Assembly (NCBI RefSeq): GCF_036634195.1
Contig: NZ_JAZIFY010000001.1
Location: 3,668,501 to 3,732,500 of the forward strand
DNA: 64,000 nucleotides
DNA from: Streptomyces sp. P9-A4
Lineage (GTDB): Bacteria > Actinomycetota > Actinomycetes > Streptomycetales > Streptomycetaceae
Direction of reading: 5' to 3'
Shown: positions 1-7,580 of the stretch, piece by piece
Numbering within the stretch: the first letter of the stretch is position 1
How the letters are laid out: every line of letters begins with the position of its first letter
Position numbers and translations under genes: made by a program
The notes under the pieces: model-generated
The model's database searches: none
Told to the model about the DNA's origin: nothing
Seen by the model: only the letters and a program-made list of their open reading frames with translations

Positions 1-1
1 A

Positions 2-445
2 CTCCTCACCACCGGCACCTGCGCGCTCGCCCTCGGCCTCGGCGAGGCCGTCCTCACCATGACGAGCGAGTACACCGGGAAGCGCGAGCAGTTCGGCCAC
101 CCCGTGGCCACCTTCCAGGCCGTCGCCGTCCAGGCCGCCGACCGCTACATCGATCTGCGGGCCATGGAGGCCACCCTCTGGCAGGCCGCCTGGCGGCTCT
201 CCAGCGGCGCCGAAGCGCCGCTGCCGGCCGCCGGCGACATCGCCGTCGCGAAGATCTGGGCCTCGGAAGGGGTACGCCGGGTGGTGCAGACCGCGCAGCA
301 CCTGCACGGGGGTTTCGGCGCCGACACCGACTACCCGCTGCACCGCTACCACGCCTGGGCCAAGCACCTGGAACTGTCGCTCGGCCCCGCCGCCGCCCAC
401 GAGGAAGCCCTCGGCGACCTCCTGGCCGCCCACCCCCTCGGCTGA
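2..445 (+). CDS. Acyl-CoA dehydrogenase, C-terminal part (5' end outside window)
   Basis: The open frame enters from the left edge, so only the last 147 codons are present. The visible protein is the C-terminal helical bundle of an acyl-CoA dehydrogenase. It has the TSEYTGKREQFG stretch that precedes the helices and, near the end, the QTAQHLHGGFGADTDYPLHRY stretch around the conserved HGG-G segment that contacts FAD across the dimer. Known role of the family: FAD-dependent alpha,beta-dehydrogenation of acyl-CoA thioesters in the cytoplasm. Substrate chain length cannot be told from this fragment. An internal ATG at 59 is within the conserved domain and is not the true start. The gene ends just before the convergent rhodanese gene. 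Confidence 0.9.
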   Translation, partial: LLTTGTCALALGLGEAVLTMTSEYTGKREQFGHPVATFQAVAVQAADRYIDLRAMEATLWQAAWRLSSGAEAPLPAAGDIAVAKIWASEGVRRVVQTAQHLHGGFGADTDYPLHRYHAWAKHLELSLGPAAAHEEALGDLLAAHPLG

Positions 446-467
446 CGCCGACGAAAGGCCGAGAACC

Positions 468-812
468 TCAGAGGACGAAGGCCGGGCTGCCGTTCTCCGT
501 CACCATCGGACGCCCGGCACCGTCCCAGGCGAGCATGCCGCCCTCGACGTTCACCGCGTCGAAGCCCTGCTGCACCAGATACTGCGTGACCTGCGCCGAC
601 CGGCCGCCCACCCGGCACATCACAAAGGCGCGACCGCGCTCGGCCACGGCCTCCGTCACCTCACCGAAGCGGGCGACGAAGTCGCTCATCGGCACGTGCA
701 GCGCACCCTCGACGTGCCCGGCCGCCCACTCGTCGTCCTCCCTGACGTCCAGCACCAGCGCATCGGCCGGCACGGAAGCCGCGTCCACCGAGGGCAGCGG
801 GGAGAAATTCAT
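468..812 (-). CDS. Rhodanese-like domain protein
   Basis: Single-domain rhodanese of 114 residues, the normal size for a stand-alone domain. The LDVRE motif (about residues 21-25), the GHVEGALHVP segment and the active-site loop CRVGGRSAQ with Cys66 are all present, so a persulfide-carrying sulfurtransferase or related role is expected. The Arg of the loop and the six-residue loop length fit a sulfur rather than a phosphate substrate. The ATG start has an AGAGAAGG ribosome-binding site about 8 bases upstream. It is convergent with the acyl-CoA dehydrogenase and lies 56 bases downstream of the J-domain-like gene on the same strand. The physiological sulfur acceptor is not evident. Confidence 0.9.
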   Translation of the reverse strand: MNFSPLPSVDAASVPADALVLDVREDDEWAAGHVEGALHVPMSDFVARFGEVTEAVAERGRAFVMCRVGGRSAQVTQYLVQQGFDAVNVEGGMLAWDGAGRPMVTENGSPAFVL

Positions 813-868
813 GGGACCGGCCTTCTCTCGTCAGTACCGCCCGAAGGAATCCGGGCGCACGGAAAAAC

Positions 869-1789
869 CTACTGCACCAGCCCCGCCAGCTCGGTCTCAC
901 GCTCGGTGACCTGCGCGAGCAGCTGCTCCGCGATCTCCTCAAGGAGCTGGTCCGGGTCCTCCGGCGCCATCCGCAGCATCGCGCCGATCGCGCTCTCCTC
1001 CAGCTCACGCGCCAACGCCGACAGCATGTCCTTGCGCTGCGCCAGCCACTCCAGGCGCGCGTACAGCTCCTCGCTCTCGCTGAGCCGCTCGGCCGGTACG
1101 GGACCGGCCTCCCACTCGGCCGACAGCTCCCGGAGCAGTGCCTCGTCGCCGCGGGCGTAGGCGGCGTTGACCCGGGTGATGAACTCCTCGCGGCGCTTGC
1201 GCTCGTCCTCCTCGCGTGCGAGGTCGGGGTGGGCCTTGCGGGCCAGCTCCCGGTAGAGCCTGCGGGCCTCCTCGCCGGGACGGACCCGCTTGGGCGGCTG
1301 CACCGGGCGGTCGGTCAGCATCGCCGCGGCCTCGGGGGACAGGCCGTCGGAGTCGATCCAGTCGTGGAACAGCTCGTCCACCCCGGGCATCGGCAGGACC
1401 GCGGCCCGCGCCTCCTCGGCCCGCCGCAGATCCTCGGGGTCGCCGGTACGCGCCGCCCGGGCCTCCGCGATCCGCGCGTCGAGCTCGTCGAGCCGCGCGT
1501 ACATCGGACCGAGCTTCTGGTGGTGCAGCCGCGAGAAGTTGTCCACCTCGACACGGAAGGTCTCGACGGCGATCTCGAACTCGATCAACGCCTGCTCGGC
1601 CACCCGCACAGCCCGCTCAAGCCGAGCCTCGGGCCGCTCATCACCACCCGCCACACCTTCGGACCGCGACTCCCGAGACTGCTGGTCCCCGGACTGCTGA
1701 TCCCCGGACTGCGGGTCCCCGGACTGCCCGTCCTGAGGCGGCTCGCCCTCGGAACCCTCGTTCGCACCCTGGTGCACGCTCACGTCCAC
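869..1789 (-). CDS. Cytoplasmic protein with a degenerate J-domain-like segment
   Basis: A 306-residue hydrophilic protein with no signal peptide or membrane segment. It begins with a Gly/Asp/Gln/Ser repeat tract (SGDPQ, SGDQQ, SGDQQ) and continues with a long charged helical region rich in Glu, Arg and Ala, probably coiled coil. Around residues 175-215 there is LYRELARKAHPDLA followed by a helix ending FITRVNAAYARGD. The HPD triplet (His187-Asp189) and the following NAAY are the core signature of DnaJ J-domains, but the segment sits in the C-terminal half and lacks zinc-finger or G/F regions. A co-chaperone role is therefore inference. Start is uncertain among in-frame GTGs at 1789, 1783 and 1777. 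Confidence 0.6.
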   Translation of the reverse strand: MDVSVHQGANEGSEGEPPQDGQSGDPQSGDQQSGDQQSRESRSEGVAGGDERPEARLERAVRVAEQALIEFEIAVETFRVEVDNFSRLHHQKLGPMYARLDELDARIAEARAARTGDPEDLRRAEEARAAVLPMPGVDELFHDWIDSDGLSPEAAAMLTDRPVQPPKRVRPGEEARRLYRELARKAHPDLAREEDERKRREEFITRVNAAYARGDEALLRELSAEWEAGPVPAERLSESEELYARLEWLAQRKDMLSALARELEESAIGAMLRMAPEDPDQLLEEIAEQLLAQVTERETELAGLVQ

Positions 1790-2058
1790 GCCCGCCTACG
1801 TCCTCGTTCCGGCTCGTCCCAACCAGCCTACGGTCCCACCAGGGGGGCCTCCCCCCCCCCTCCCCCTCCCCTCCCCTCCCTCCCCCTCTGTGGGCATCAG
1901 CCCCACCCAAGCCATGACGTGGGCGCCGTCGTGGCCACCGGCGCTGGGCGCCGGCCCACCGTCGTGGGCGCCGTCCCGGGCCTCGCGGCCCTCACCAGCC
2001 CGGGCGCCGGTCGCCACCGGTGTGGACGGGGGACCCGGCCCCTGGGCTTCGGGTTCGT
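1790..2058. other. Intergenic region with a long pyrimidine tract
   Basis: This 269-base gap between two minus-strand genes holds no convincing gene. At about 1850-1889 the plus strand is a nearly pure C/T run broken only by isolated Ts. At about 1918-1990 the GTGGGCGCCGTC element recurs in imperfect copies around GGCGCCGG palindromes. The pyrimidine run could impede replication or act in transcription, but no promoter could be fixed. Confidence 0.4.
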
Positions 2059-3585
2059 TCAGACGCCCTGTTCCGCGGGTATGCGGCCTGCTCGGACGGC
2101 GGTGAGCAGGGCGGCGTGGTCGGCGGTGGTGCGGTCCGCGTACGAGACGGCGAAGGCGGCCACGGCTTCGTCGAACTCGTCGTTCTTGCCGCAGTAGCCG
2201 GCTATCAGGCGTGGGTCGGCGCTGTGGGCGTGGGCGCGGGCGAGCAGGGCCCCGGTCATCCGGCCGTAGTCGTCGACCTCGTCAGTGGTGAGCGTGGCGG
2301 GGTCGACGCTGCCCTTGCGGTTGCGGAACTGGCGCACCTGGAAGGGGCGCCCCTCGACCGTGGTCCAACCGAGCAGAATGTCGCTGACAACCTGCATTCG
2401 CTTCTGCCCGAGGACCACGCGCCGCCCTTCGTGGCCGGGCTCCGGCACGGTGAAGCCCGCGGTCGGCAGGTGGGGCAGCAGGGCGGACGGTCTGGCCTCC
2501 TTCACCTGGAGCACCAGCGGCTCGCCACGGTGGTCCAGGAGCAGCACGACGTAGGAACGGGTACCGACGCTGCCGGTGCCGACGACCCGGAAGGCCACGT
2601 CGTGGACGGCGTACCGGGCGAGGAGCGGCAGCCGGTCCTCCGACACGGTCTCCAGGTACTCGCCGAGGGAGACGGCGACGGCCGCCGCCTCCGCGTCGGG
2701 GACCCTGCGCAGCACCGGGGGAGCGTCCACGAATCTGCGGCCGCCGCCGTCGGCGTCGGTCACCGCTTCGGTCGAGCGGGCGGCGAACCGTGCGCTGGTG
2801 TTGTTGCGGGCCTTGGCGGAGACCCGTTCCAGGGTGCCGATGAGGTCACGCGCGTCGGTGTGCGAGACGAGTTCCTCGTCGGGTATCGCGTTCCAGGCGT
2901 CGAGCGCGGGGAGCCGGGCGAGCAGTCGCATGGTGCGCCGGTAGGCGCCGACGGTGTCGAACGCGGCGGCCCGGCACACCTCCTCGCTCGCCCCGACCTC
3001 CCGGCCCGCGAGGACGAGGGAGGTGGCCAGCCGCTTGAGATCCCATTCCCAGGGGCCGACGATCGTCTCGTCGAAGTCGTTGAGGTCCATGACGAGCCGG
3101 CCGCGGGCGTCCCCGTAGAGGCCGAAGTTCGCCGCGTGGGCGTCGCCGCACAGCTGGGCCGAGATCCCGGTGACGGGGGTGCCGGCAAGGTCCTGGGCCA
3201 TCAGGCCAGCGGATCCGCGCAGGAAGGCGAAGGGGCTGGCGGCCATCCGGCCGACCCTGATCGGTGCCAGCTCGGGGACCCGGCCCCGGTTCGACTCCTC
3301 CACGGCCCGCACGGCGTCCGGGCGGTCGGCGGCGAGGGCCGGGCGACGGTGCTCGGAGCGCGGGACCCGCTCGCGCAGTTCCTTGCCCCGCACCCTCGGA
3401 GGGGCACCCGCGGACCCGTTCCCGTCAGGAGAGATTCCGGCGGGGGAGATTCCGGCGGGGAAGGTTCCGGCGGGGAAGGTTCCGGCGGCGCGGCGCGCGA
3501 AGCCCGGTACGTGCGGCACCCGTCCGCCGTCCGGCCCTCCGTCCGTACCGCGCTGTCCCGGCACCACGGCCTGGATCTCGTCCAT
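2059..3585 (-). CDS. DUF2252 family protein
   Basis: About 508 residues with the DUF2252 signature: GRMAASPFAFLRGSA near residue 115, then CGDAHAANFG and MDLNDFDET. The GDxHxxN plus DFDE pair resembles the catalytic loop and metal-binding motif of aminoglycoside-phosphotransferase/choline-kinase folds, so a small-molecule kinase-like fold is a reasonable inference; the reaction is unknown. The ATG at 3585 was chosen because GGGGGAGGA lies 7 bases upstream. The frame stays open further upstream, but that extension codes for poly-Gln and Arg-rich nonsense copied from the neighbouring gene. Residues about 30-52 are a four-copy FPAG/SPAG repeat from a 15-base tandem repeat. No membrane segments. 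Neighbours do not suggest a pathway. Confidence 0.85.
   Translation of the reverse strand: MDEIQAVVPGQRGTDGGPDGGRVPHVPGFARRAAGTFPAGTFPAGISPAGISPDGNGSAGAPPRVRGKELRERVPRSEHRRPALAADRPDAVRAVEESNRGRVPELAPIRVGRMAASPFAFLRGSAGLMAQDLAGTPVTGISAQLCGDAHAANFGLYGDARGRLVMDLNDFDETIVGPWEWDLKRLATSLVLAGREVGASEEVCRAAAFDTVGAYRRTMRLLARLPALDAWNAIPDEELVSHTDARDLIGTLERVSAKARNNTSARFAARSTEAVTDADGGGRRFVDAPPVLRRVPDAEAAAVAVSLGEYLETVSEDRLPLLARYAVHDVAFRVVGTGSVGTRSYVVLLLDHRGEPLVLQVKEARPSALLPHLPTAGFTVPEPGHEGRRVVLGQKRMQVVSDILLGWTTVEGRPFQVRQFRNRKGSVDPATLTTDEVDDYGRMTGALLARAHAHSADPRLIAGYCGKNDEFDEAVAAFAVSYADRTTADHAALLTAVRAGRIPAEQGV
3431..3490. repeat. Four tandem 15-base repeats inside the DUF2252 gene
   Basis: Units are GAGATTCCGGCGGGG twice, then AAGGTTCCGGCGGGG and AAGGTTCCGGCGGCG. 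The unit length is a multiple of three, so copy-number change leaves the frame intact and adds or removes five residues (SPAGI / FPAGT in the protein). Confidence 0.9.
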
Positions 3586-3663
3586 GGCACGTCCTCCCCC
3601 GATGCGAATTCCAACATCATCCGGCTCCGACGGTACCGCCGGAGCCGAGAGGCCGTCTCCCCC

Positions 3664-3695
3664 TGTGGACAACCTCCACCGGGCCCTGTGGACAA
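3664..3695 (-). promoter_or_regulatory. Pair of DnaA-box sequences
   Basis: TGTGGACAA occurs at 3664-3672 and 3687-3695. Its complement TTGTCCACA is the Streptomyces DnaA-box consensus, (T/C)(T/C)(G/A)TCCACA. The two copies are in the same orientation, 23 bases apart, between the DUF2252 start and the end of the truncated membrane gene. Binding is inferred, not shown. Confidence 0.5.
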
Positions 3696-3712
3696 CTCCC
3701 GGAGAGACGTCC

Positions 3713-4285
3713 TCAGACCGCCACCGCCTCCTCCATCTCCTCCTCGACCTCGGCCTTCGCCCGCGCCGATGTCGATGCCGTTGCTGTTGCTGTTGCTGTT
3801 GCTGTTGCCTCAGCCTTGCCCTGGACCTGTCCCGTCGCCTGTCCCGGCACCTGTCCCCTCGCCTTCGCCCGCCTGGACTCCGTGAGTCCGGCGGCGACGA
3901 CCAGGGCGACACCCGCGAGGAACCAGAAGGCGAGGACCAGGACATGGCCGCCTACGGCGTGCCCGTCGAAGTACACATGGCCGCGTACGCCCTCGACGTA
4001 GCCCGCGCCGTTCCAGAAGGAGTGCAGCGCACCGAAGAAGCCGGGCTGGAGTTCCGGCCGGTAGATGCCGCCGGAACTCGTGAAGTTGAGCATCACGAAG
4101 AGCACCATCACGCCGAGCGTGGTCCAGCGGCGCAGGAAGGTGTGGAGGCCGACTCCGACGAACAGGATGCCCGCCGCGTACAGCCAGGACATCGCCCACA
4201 CCCCGCCGATCCCCTGGTCGACCAGATGGAACACCGGCCCGGCGAACGCCGTGCCGATCAGGCTGACGACGAGCGACGTGACGGC
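3713..4285 (-). pseudogene. Truncated multi-pass membrane protein (YhgE/Pip or DUF3533-like), 5' end deleted
   Basis: Only the C-terminal part (about 190 residues) of a multi-pass membrane protein remains. Hydrophobic helices are visible in TSLVVSLIGTAFAGPVFHLV, in SWLYAAGILFVGVGLHTF and in LVLAFWFLAGVALVVAAGL, with LMVLFVMLNFTSSGG-type sequence between, typical of Streptomyces YhgE/DUF3533 transporter-like proteins. These are normally about 400 or more residues, so the N-terminal helix and extracytoplasmic domain are missing. The coding similarity stops abruptly near 4285, where a MarR gene fragment begins on the other strand. There is no start with a ribosome-binding site; the GTG at 4234 lies inside a helix. 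The tail has a (AT)n dipeptide run from a hexanucleotide repeat. Confidence 0.7.
3780..3809. repeat. GTTGCT hexanucleotide microsatellite
   Basis: Four perfect GTTGCT units and a fifth ending GTTGCC. On the minus strand it encodes Ala-Thr repeats in the tail of the truncated membrane protein. Confidence 0.9.
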
Positions 4286-4736
4286 CTTCGCCCGCCGCGC
4301 CCGCGCGGCGGCGGCCCGGGTCCACCCCGAACTCCCGCTGGTCTCCTACACCCTGCTCGTCCACATCGAGGCGCAGCGCGGCTGCCGCGCCACCGATCTC
4401 GCCGCGCACTACCTGCTGGACAAGTCGACGGTCAGCCGCCAGGTCGCCGGTCTGGAGAAGCTAGGCCTGGTCGAGCGCCGGCCCGCGCCCGACGACCACC
4501 GGGTGCACGTCCTGCACCCCACCGAGGCGGGCACCGCCGCCCTCGCCACGGCCCAGACGAGCCGCCTCGCGGCCTACCAGGAGCGTCTGAAGGACTGGTC
4601 GGCCGACGACCTCGCCCGCTTCGCCGCGTACCTCCTCCGCTACAACACGGACAACACAGCGGGCACGGCGGGCACGGCAGGCACGCGGCGGAACCCGCCG
4701 GGCGCGGGCGGCGCTCCGGGCCCCGCCCCCCGCTGA
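4278..4736 (+). pseudogene. MarR-family transcriptional regulator lacking its 5' end
   Basis: The reading frame gives a clear MarR winged-helix core: FARRARAAAARVHPEL, then SYTLLVHIEAQRGC, the recognition helix region DLAAHYLLDKSTVSRQVAGLE and the wing ERRPAPDDHRVHVLH, ending with a dimerisation helix. Complete members have 15-30 residues before this and a start with a ribosome-binding site. Here the sequence upstream of 4278 is instead the antisense of the membrane-protein fragment, and no plausible start exists except weak GTGs at 4251 and 4278. Such regulators usually face the transporter they control, and that layout is preserved with the shared promoter gone. A short regulator could still be made from GTG 4278, so pseudogene status is probable, not proven. 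Confidence 0.65.
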
Positions 4737-4767
4737 CCCCCCGGCGGCGCCGGGGCAGCCCCCGCCC

Positions 4768-5427
4768 CTACAGCCCCGCGTCCCTCGCGAGCAGTGCCGC
4801 CTGCACCCTGTTCTCGCAGTCCAGCTTGGCCAGGATCCGGCTCACATACGTCTTCACCGTGGCCTCGCTCATGTGCAGCCGTCTTCCCGCGTCCGCGTTG
4901 GACAGGCCCTCCCCCAGCAGCGCCAGCACATCGCGCTCCTTCTCGCTGAGGCCCGCCACCCGCCCGCGGGCCGCCTCCGCGCGGGCCGCCTCCCGGCCCG
5001 AGGCCAGCCGCTCCACCACGTGCCGGGTCGCCGCGGGCGACAGATACGCGTCCCCCGCCGCGGCCGCCCGCACCGCCCGGATCAGCTCCGCCGGTGCCGT
5101 GTCCTTGAGCAGGAACCCCGCCCCGCCGTGCTCCAGCGCCCGCAGGACGTTCTCCCGCTCACCGAACGTCGTCAGGATGATCACCCGGGCCGCCGGGGCC
5201 GCCCTGCGCAGCTCCGGCAGCGCGGAGAGGCCGTCCAGCACCGGCATCTGGATGTCCAGCAGCACCACGTCCGCCGCGTGCGCGCGGGCCGCCTCGACCG
5301 CCTCCCGCCCGTCGGCCGCCTCGCCGACCACCGCGATCTCCTGGTCCGAGTTGAGGATCATCCTGATCCCCGCCCTGATCAGAGGCTCGTCGTCGGCGAT
5401 CACGACCCTGATGGGCTGCCCTGCCAC
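4768..5427 (-). CDS. NarL/FixJ-type response regulator
   Basis: A 219-residue regulator with an N-terminal receiver domain: acidic pair in VIADDEPL (about residues 10-15), phospho-acceptor Asp58 in VVLLDIQMP, Thr in IILTTFGE and Lys in GFLLKDT. The C-terminal LuxR-type helix-turn-helix (LSEKERDVLALLGEGLSNADAG then HMSEATVKTYVSRIL) binds DNA as a dimer after phosphorylation. It starts 37 bases after the stop of the kinase gene on the same strand, so the two form a two-component operon. Target genes and the signal are unknown. Confidence 0.93.
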   Translation of the reverse strand: MAGQPIRVVIADDEPLIRAGIRMILNSDQEIAVVGEAADGREAVEAARAHAADVVLLDIQMPVLDGLSALPELRRAAPAARVIILTTFGERENVLRALEHGGAGFLLKDTAPAELIRAVRAAAAGDAYLSPAATRHVVERLASGREAARAEAARGRVAGLSEKERDVLALLGEGLSNADAGRRLHMSEATVKTYVSRILAKLDCENRVQAALLARDAGL

Positions 5428-5464
5428 AGCTGTTCCCCCACGCTCCGGTACGAGCCGCCGGGCG

Positions 5465-7366
5465 CTATCGCGCCTCGATCTCGTACGCCTTCTTCTCGAT
5501 CAGCTTGCCGTCCTTGAAGCAGAACCGGAAGACGGGCTCCTTGTTCATGTCCTCGCTGAACTCCGTGGACATCAGCACCAGGCATTCCGCCCCCGCCGGC
5601 CGCGCCGGTCCCTTGCCGCTGAGGCCCGCCGTGGCGATGGTGTCACCCGAGGGAAGCAGATCGCGAACCTCCTTCTCCGCCATCCCGACGTCCACCGCGT
5701 CGTACTGCTCGGGCTCGATCATCCCCTTCTCCACCGAACCCATCAGGAAGAAGAGGCCGAAGCCCGCCGCGACCACGAGCAGGACGAGCGCCGCGAACGC
5801 GATCCCACACCCCAGGGCGACCGAACCGCCCGTGCTCCTGCCCCTGCCCCCACGCACCGCCATAGCGAGCTCCCGCTCCGTGAACGTCCAGTCGGTCGGT
5901 CCGACCACGACCGGACGACCATCGCCCACCAGCGGCTTCGTGGACTGCTGCCGGAAGTCGTCGGCCGCATCGACCAAAGGTGCCGCCTCAGCGACGGGCG
6001 CCGCCCCGTACGGCAGCATCCCGGCGACCCGGAACCCACCGCCGTCGGCCGGGCCCGCGTGGCACATGCCGCCCACCAGGCGGGCCCGCTCGGCGAGGCC
6101 GGTCAGTCCCTGACCACCGCTCACCACGTCCTTCGACGGGCCTTCCGTGGGCTGCTCGTTGACGACCTCCACGACGAAGGTGTCCGGTTCGTAGCGCAGT
6201 TCGACGCCGATCGGTGTCCCCGGCGCGTACTTGTAGGCGTTGGTCAGGGCCTCCTGCACGATCCGGTACGCGGCGTGGTCGGCAGCCGGCGCCAACGGCC
6301 GCTCCGCCCCCGACCGCCGGAGCCCCACCGCGGTGCCGGCCGCCCGCGCCGACTCCACGAGCCCTTCGATGCCCGCGATGCCCCGTGCGGCCCGGCCCGT
6401 CTCGTCCCCGGCCCGCGCGGGACCCCCGGCCCCCGCCGGTCCTTCGGCGGCCTCGACGCCGTCCCGGAGTATCCCGACGACCTCCCGCAGCTCGTGCATC
6501 GCCGTCACCGACGCGTTCCGCAGGACGCCCACCACCTCGCGCTGCCGCTCGCTCAGCTCACGGTCCACCTCAAGGGCGCCCGTGTGCACGGCTATCAGGG
6601 CCAGCTGGTGCCCGAGGCTGTCGTGCATGTCCTGGGCGATGCGCTGCCGCTCCCTCAGCCGCGCCTGCCAGACCACCATGGTCCGCTCCCGCATCAGTTG
6701 CGCGTTGCGCTCCTGGAGCGCGTGCAGCAGGGTCCGCCGCTGGGTCCAGTACCGGTGAGCGAGCCCCGGGGCCAGGGTGGTGCCCAGGTAGTAGAGGGTC
6801 GCCATGACCGAGACGGTGAGCATCCGCTGCGGTTCCCAGACGCCCAGGAGCGTCCCTCCGACGTTCAGGACGAAGGCGGCGATGAACGCGGTGAGCGCCC
6901 GCCCGACGCCCGCGATGTACCGCCCCGACGACCAGCCGACCACGAGCAGCAGCGGTCCGAAGCCGGACAGGAAGGGCGCGAGCCCGGCGGTCAGGACGAG
7001 CACGCTCGCGGGCAGTCTGCGCCGCGCCAGGGACAGCACGGCGGAGCCGGCGGCGATCCCGGCAAGACGCCAGCCCTCGCCGCCGAGGAGGTCCTCGGTC
7101 CCGGCGCCGAGCAGCGCGAGGACGGAGGCGAGCGCCAGCTCACCCGTGGTCCTGCGCCCCGACCACTGCCCCGGCACGGCGAACCAGGTCCACGCCGCGA
7201 CGACCGCGTCCCTCATCACGGCGACCCGCCCCCGGGCCCCGGGCCCACGCCCACGCCCGACCCCGAGCCCACGGCTCTCCGGCCCCGGCTCCGGCCTCGG
7301 CTCCGGCCCCGGCTCCAGCCCCGGACCCGGCTTCGTCTTCGATCCCGACTTCGACATAACGTCCAC
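5465..7366 (-). CDS. Two-component sensor histidine kinase with extra C-terminal membrane and extracytoplasmic segment
   Basis: A 633-residue kinase of the HisKA_3/NarX-DesK class. After a Pro/Glu/Gly-rich N-tail (residues 1-48) come several membrane helices (about 50-190). The H-box RQRIAQDMHDSLGHQLAL carries His248, and the HATPase domain ends with the GQGLTGLAERARLVGG G-box. Most family members end there. This one continues with a linker, a strong transmembrane helix (about residues 519-541, GIAFAALVLLVVAAGFGLFF) and about 90 outside residues with a D-GM--KEV--LLPSG pattern that resembles small SmpA/BamE-like domains. The start is GTG 7366 or ATG 7357; neither has a strong ribosome-binding site. 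It is cotranscribed with the response regulator. Confidence 0.88.
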   Translation of the reverse strand: MDVMSKSGSKTKPGPGLEPGPEPRPEPGPESRGLGVGRGRGPGARGRVAVMRDAVVAAWTWFAVPGQWSGRRTTGELALASVLALLGAGTEDLLGGEGWRLAGIAAGSAVLSLARRRLPASVLVLTAGLAPFLSGFGPLLLVVGWSSGRYIAGVGRALTAFIAAFVLNVGGTLLGVWEPQRMLTVSVMATLYYLGTTLAPGLAHRYWTQRRTLLHALQERNAQLMRERTMVVWQARLRERQRIAQDMHDSLGHQLALIAVHTGALEVDRELSERQREVVGVLRNASVTAMHELREVVGILRDGVEAAEGPAGAGGPARAGDETGRAARGIAGIEGLVESARAAGTAVGLRRSGAERPLAPAADHAAYRIVQEALTNAYKYAPGTPIGVELRYEPDTFVVEVVNEQPTEGPSKDVVSGGQGLTGLAERARLVGGMCHAGPADGGGFRVAGMLPYGAAPVAEAAPLVDAADDFRQQSTKPLVGDGRPVVVGPTDWTFTERELAMAVRGGRGRSTGGSVALGCGIAFAALVLLVVAAGFGLFFLMGSVEKGMIEPEQYDAVDVGMAEKEVRDLLPSGDTIATAGLSGKGPARPAGAECLVLMSTEFSEDMNKEPVFRFCFKDGKLIEKKAYEIEAR

Positions 7367-7580
7367 GCTCGCACCCTAGGCATCCGCCCCACCGCCCGGC
7401 TTCCCCCTTTCGTCGCGCCCCGCAGCGACAGAAGTCGCAGCGGAGAGGCACCCCCGGCAGCCGAAGGCGCTGGCGGGCCGTCCGCCCCGACAGGCATGAT
7501 GGGCACATCAGTTCCACACGTCCCGAAGCGATCGGACGCTGCACGGCGGAACGACATCGGGGCGCCCTGGAGGTCAGAAC

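Noticed and set aside
3586..3945. Upstream extension of the DUF2252 frame with poly-Gln
   Set aside because: The extension is a shadow of the GTTGCT repeat in the neighbouring fragment; a strong ribosome-binding site fixes the start at 3585.
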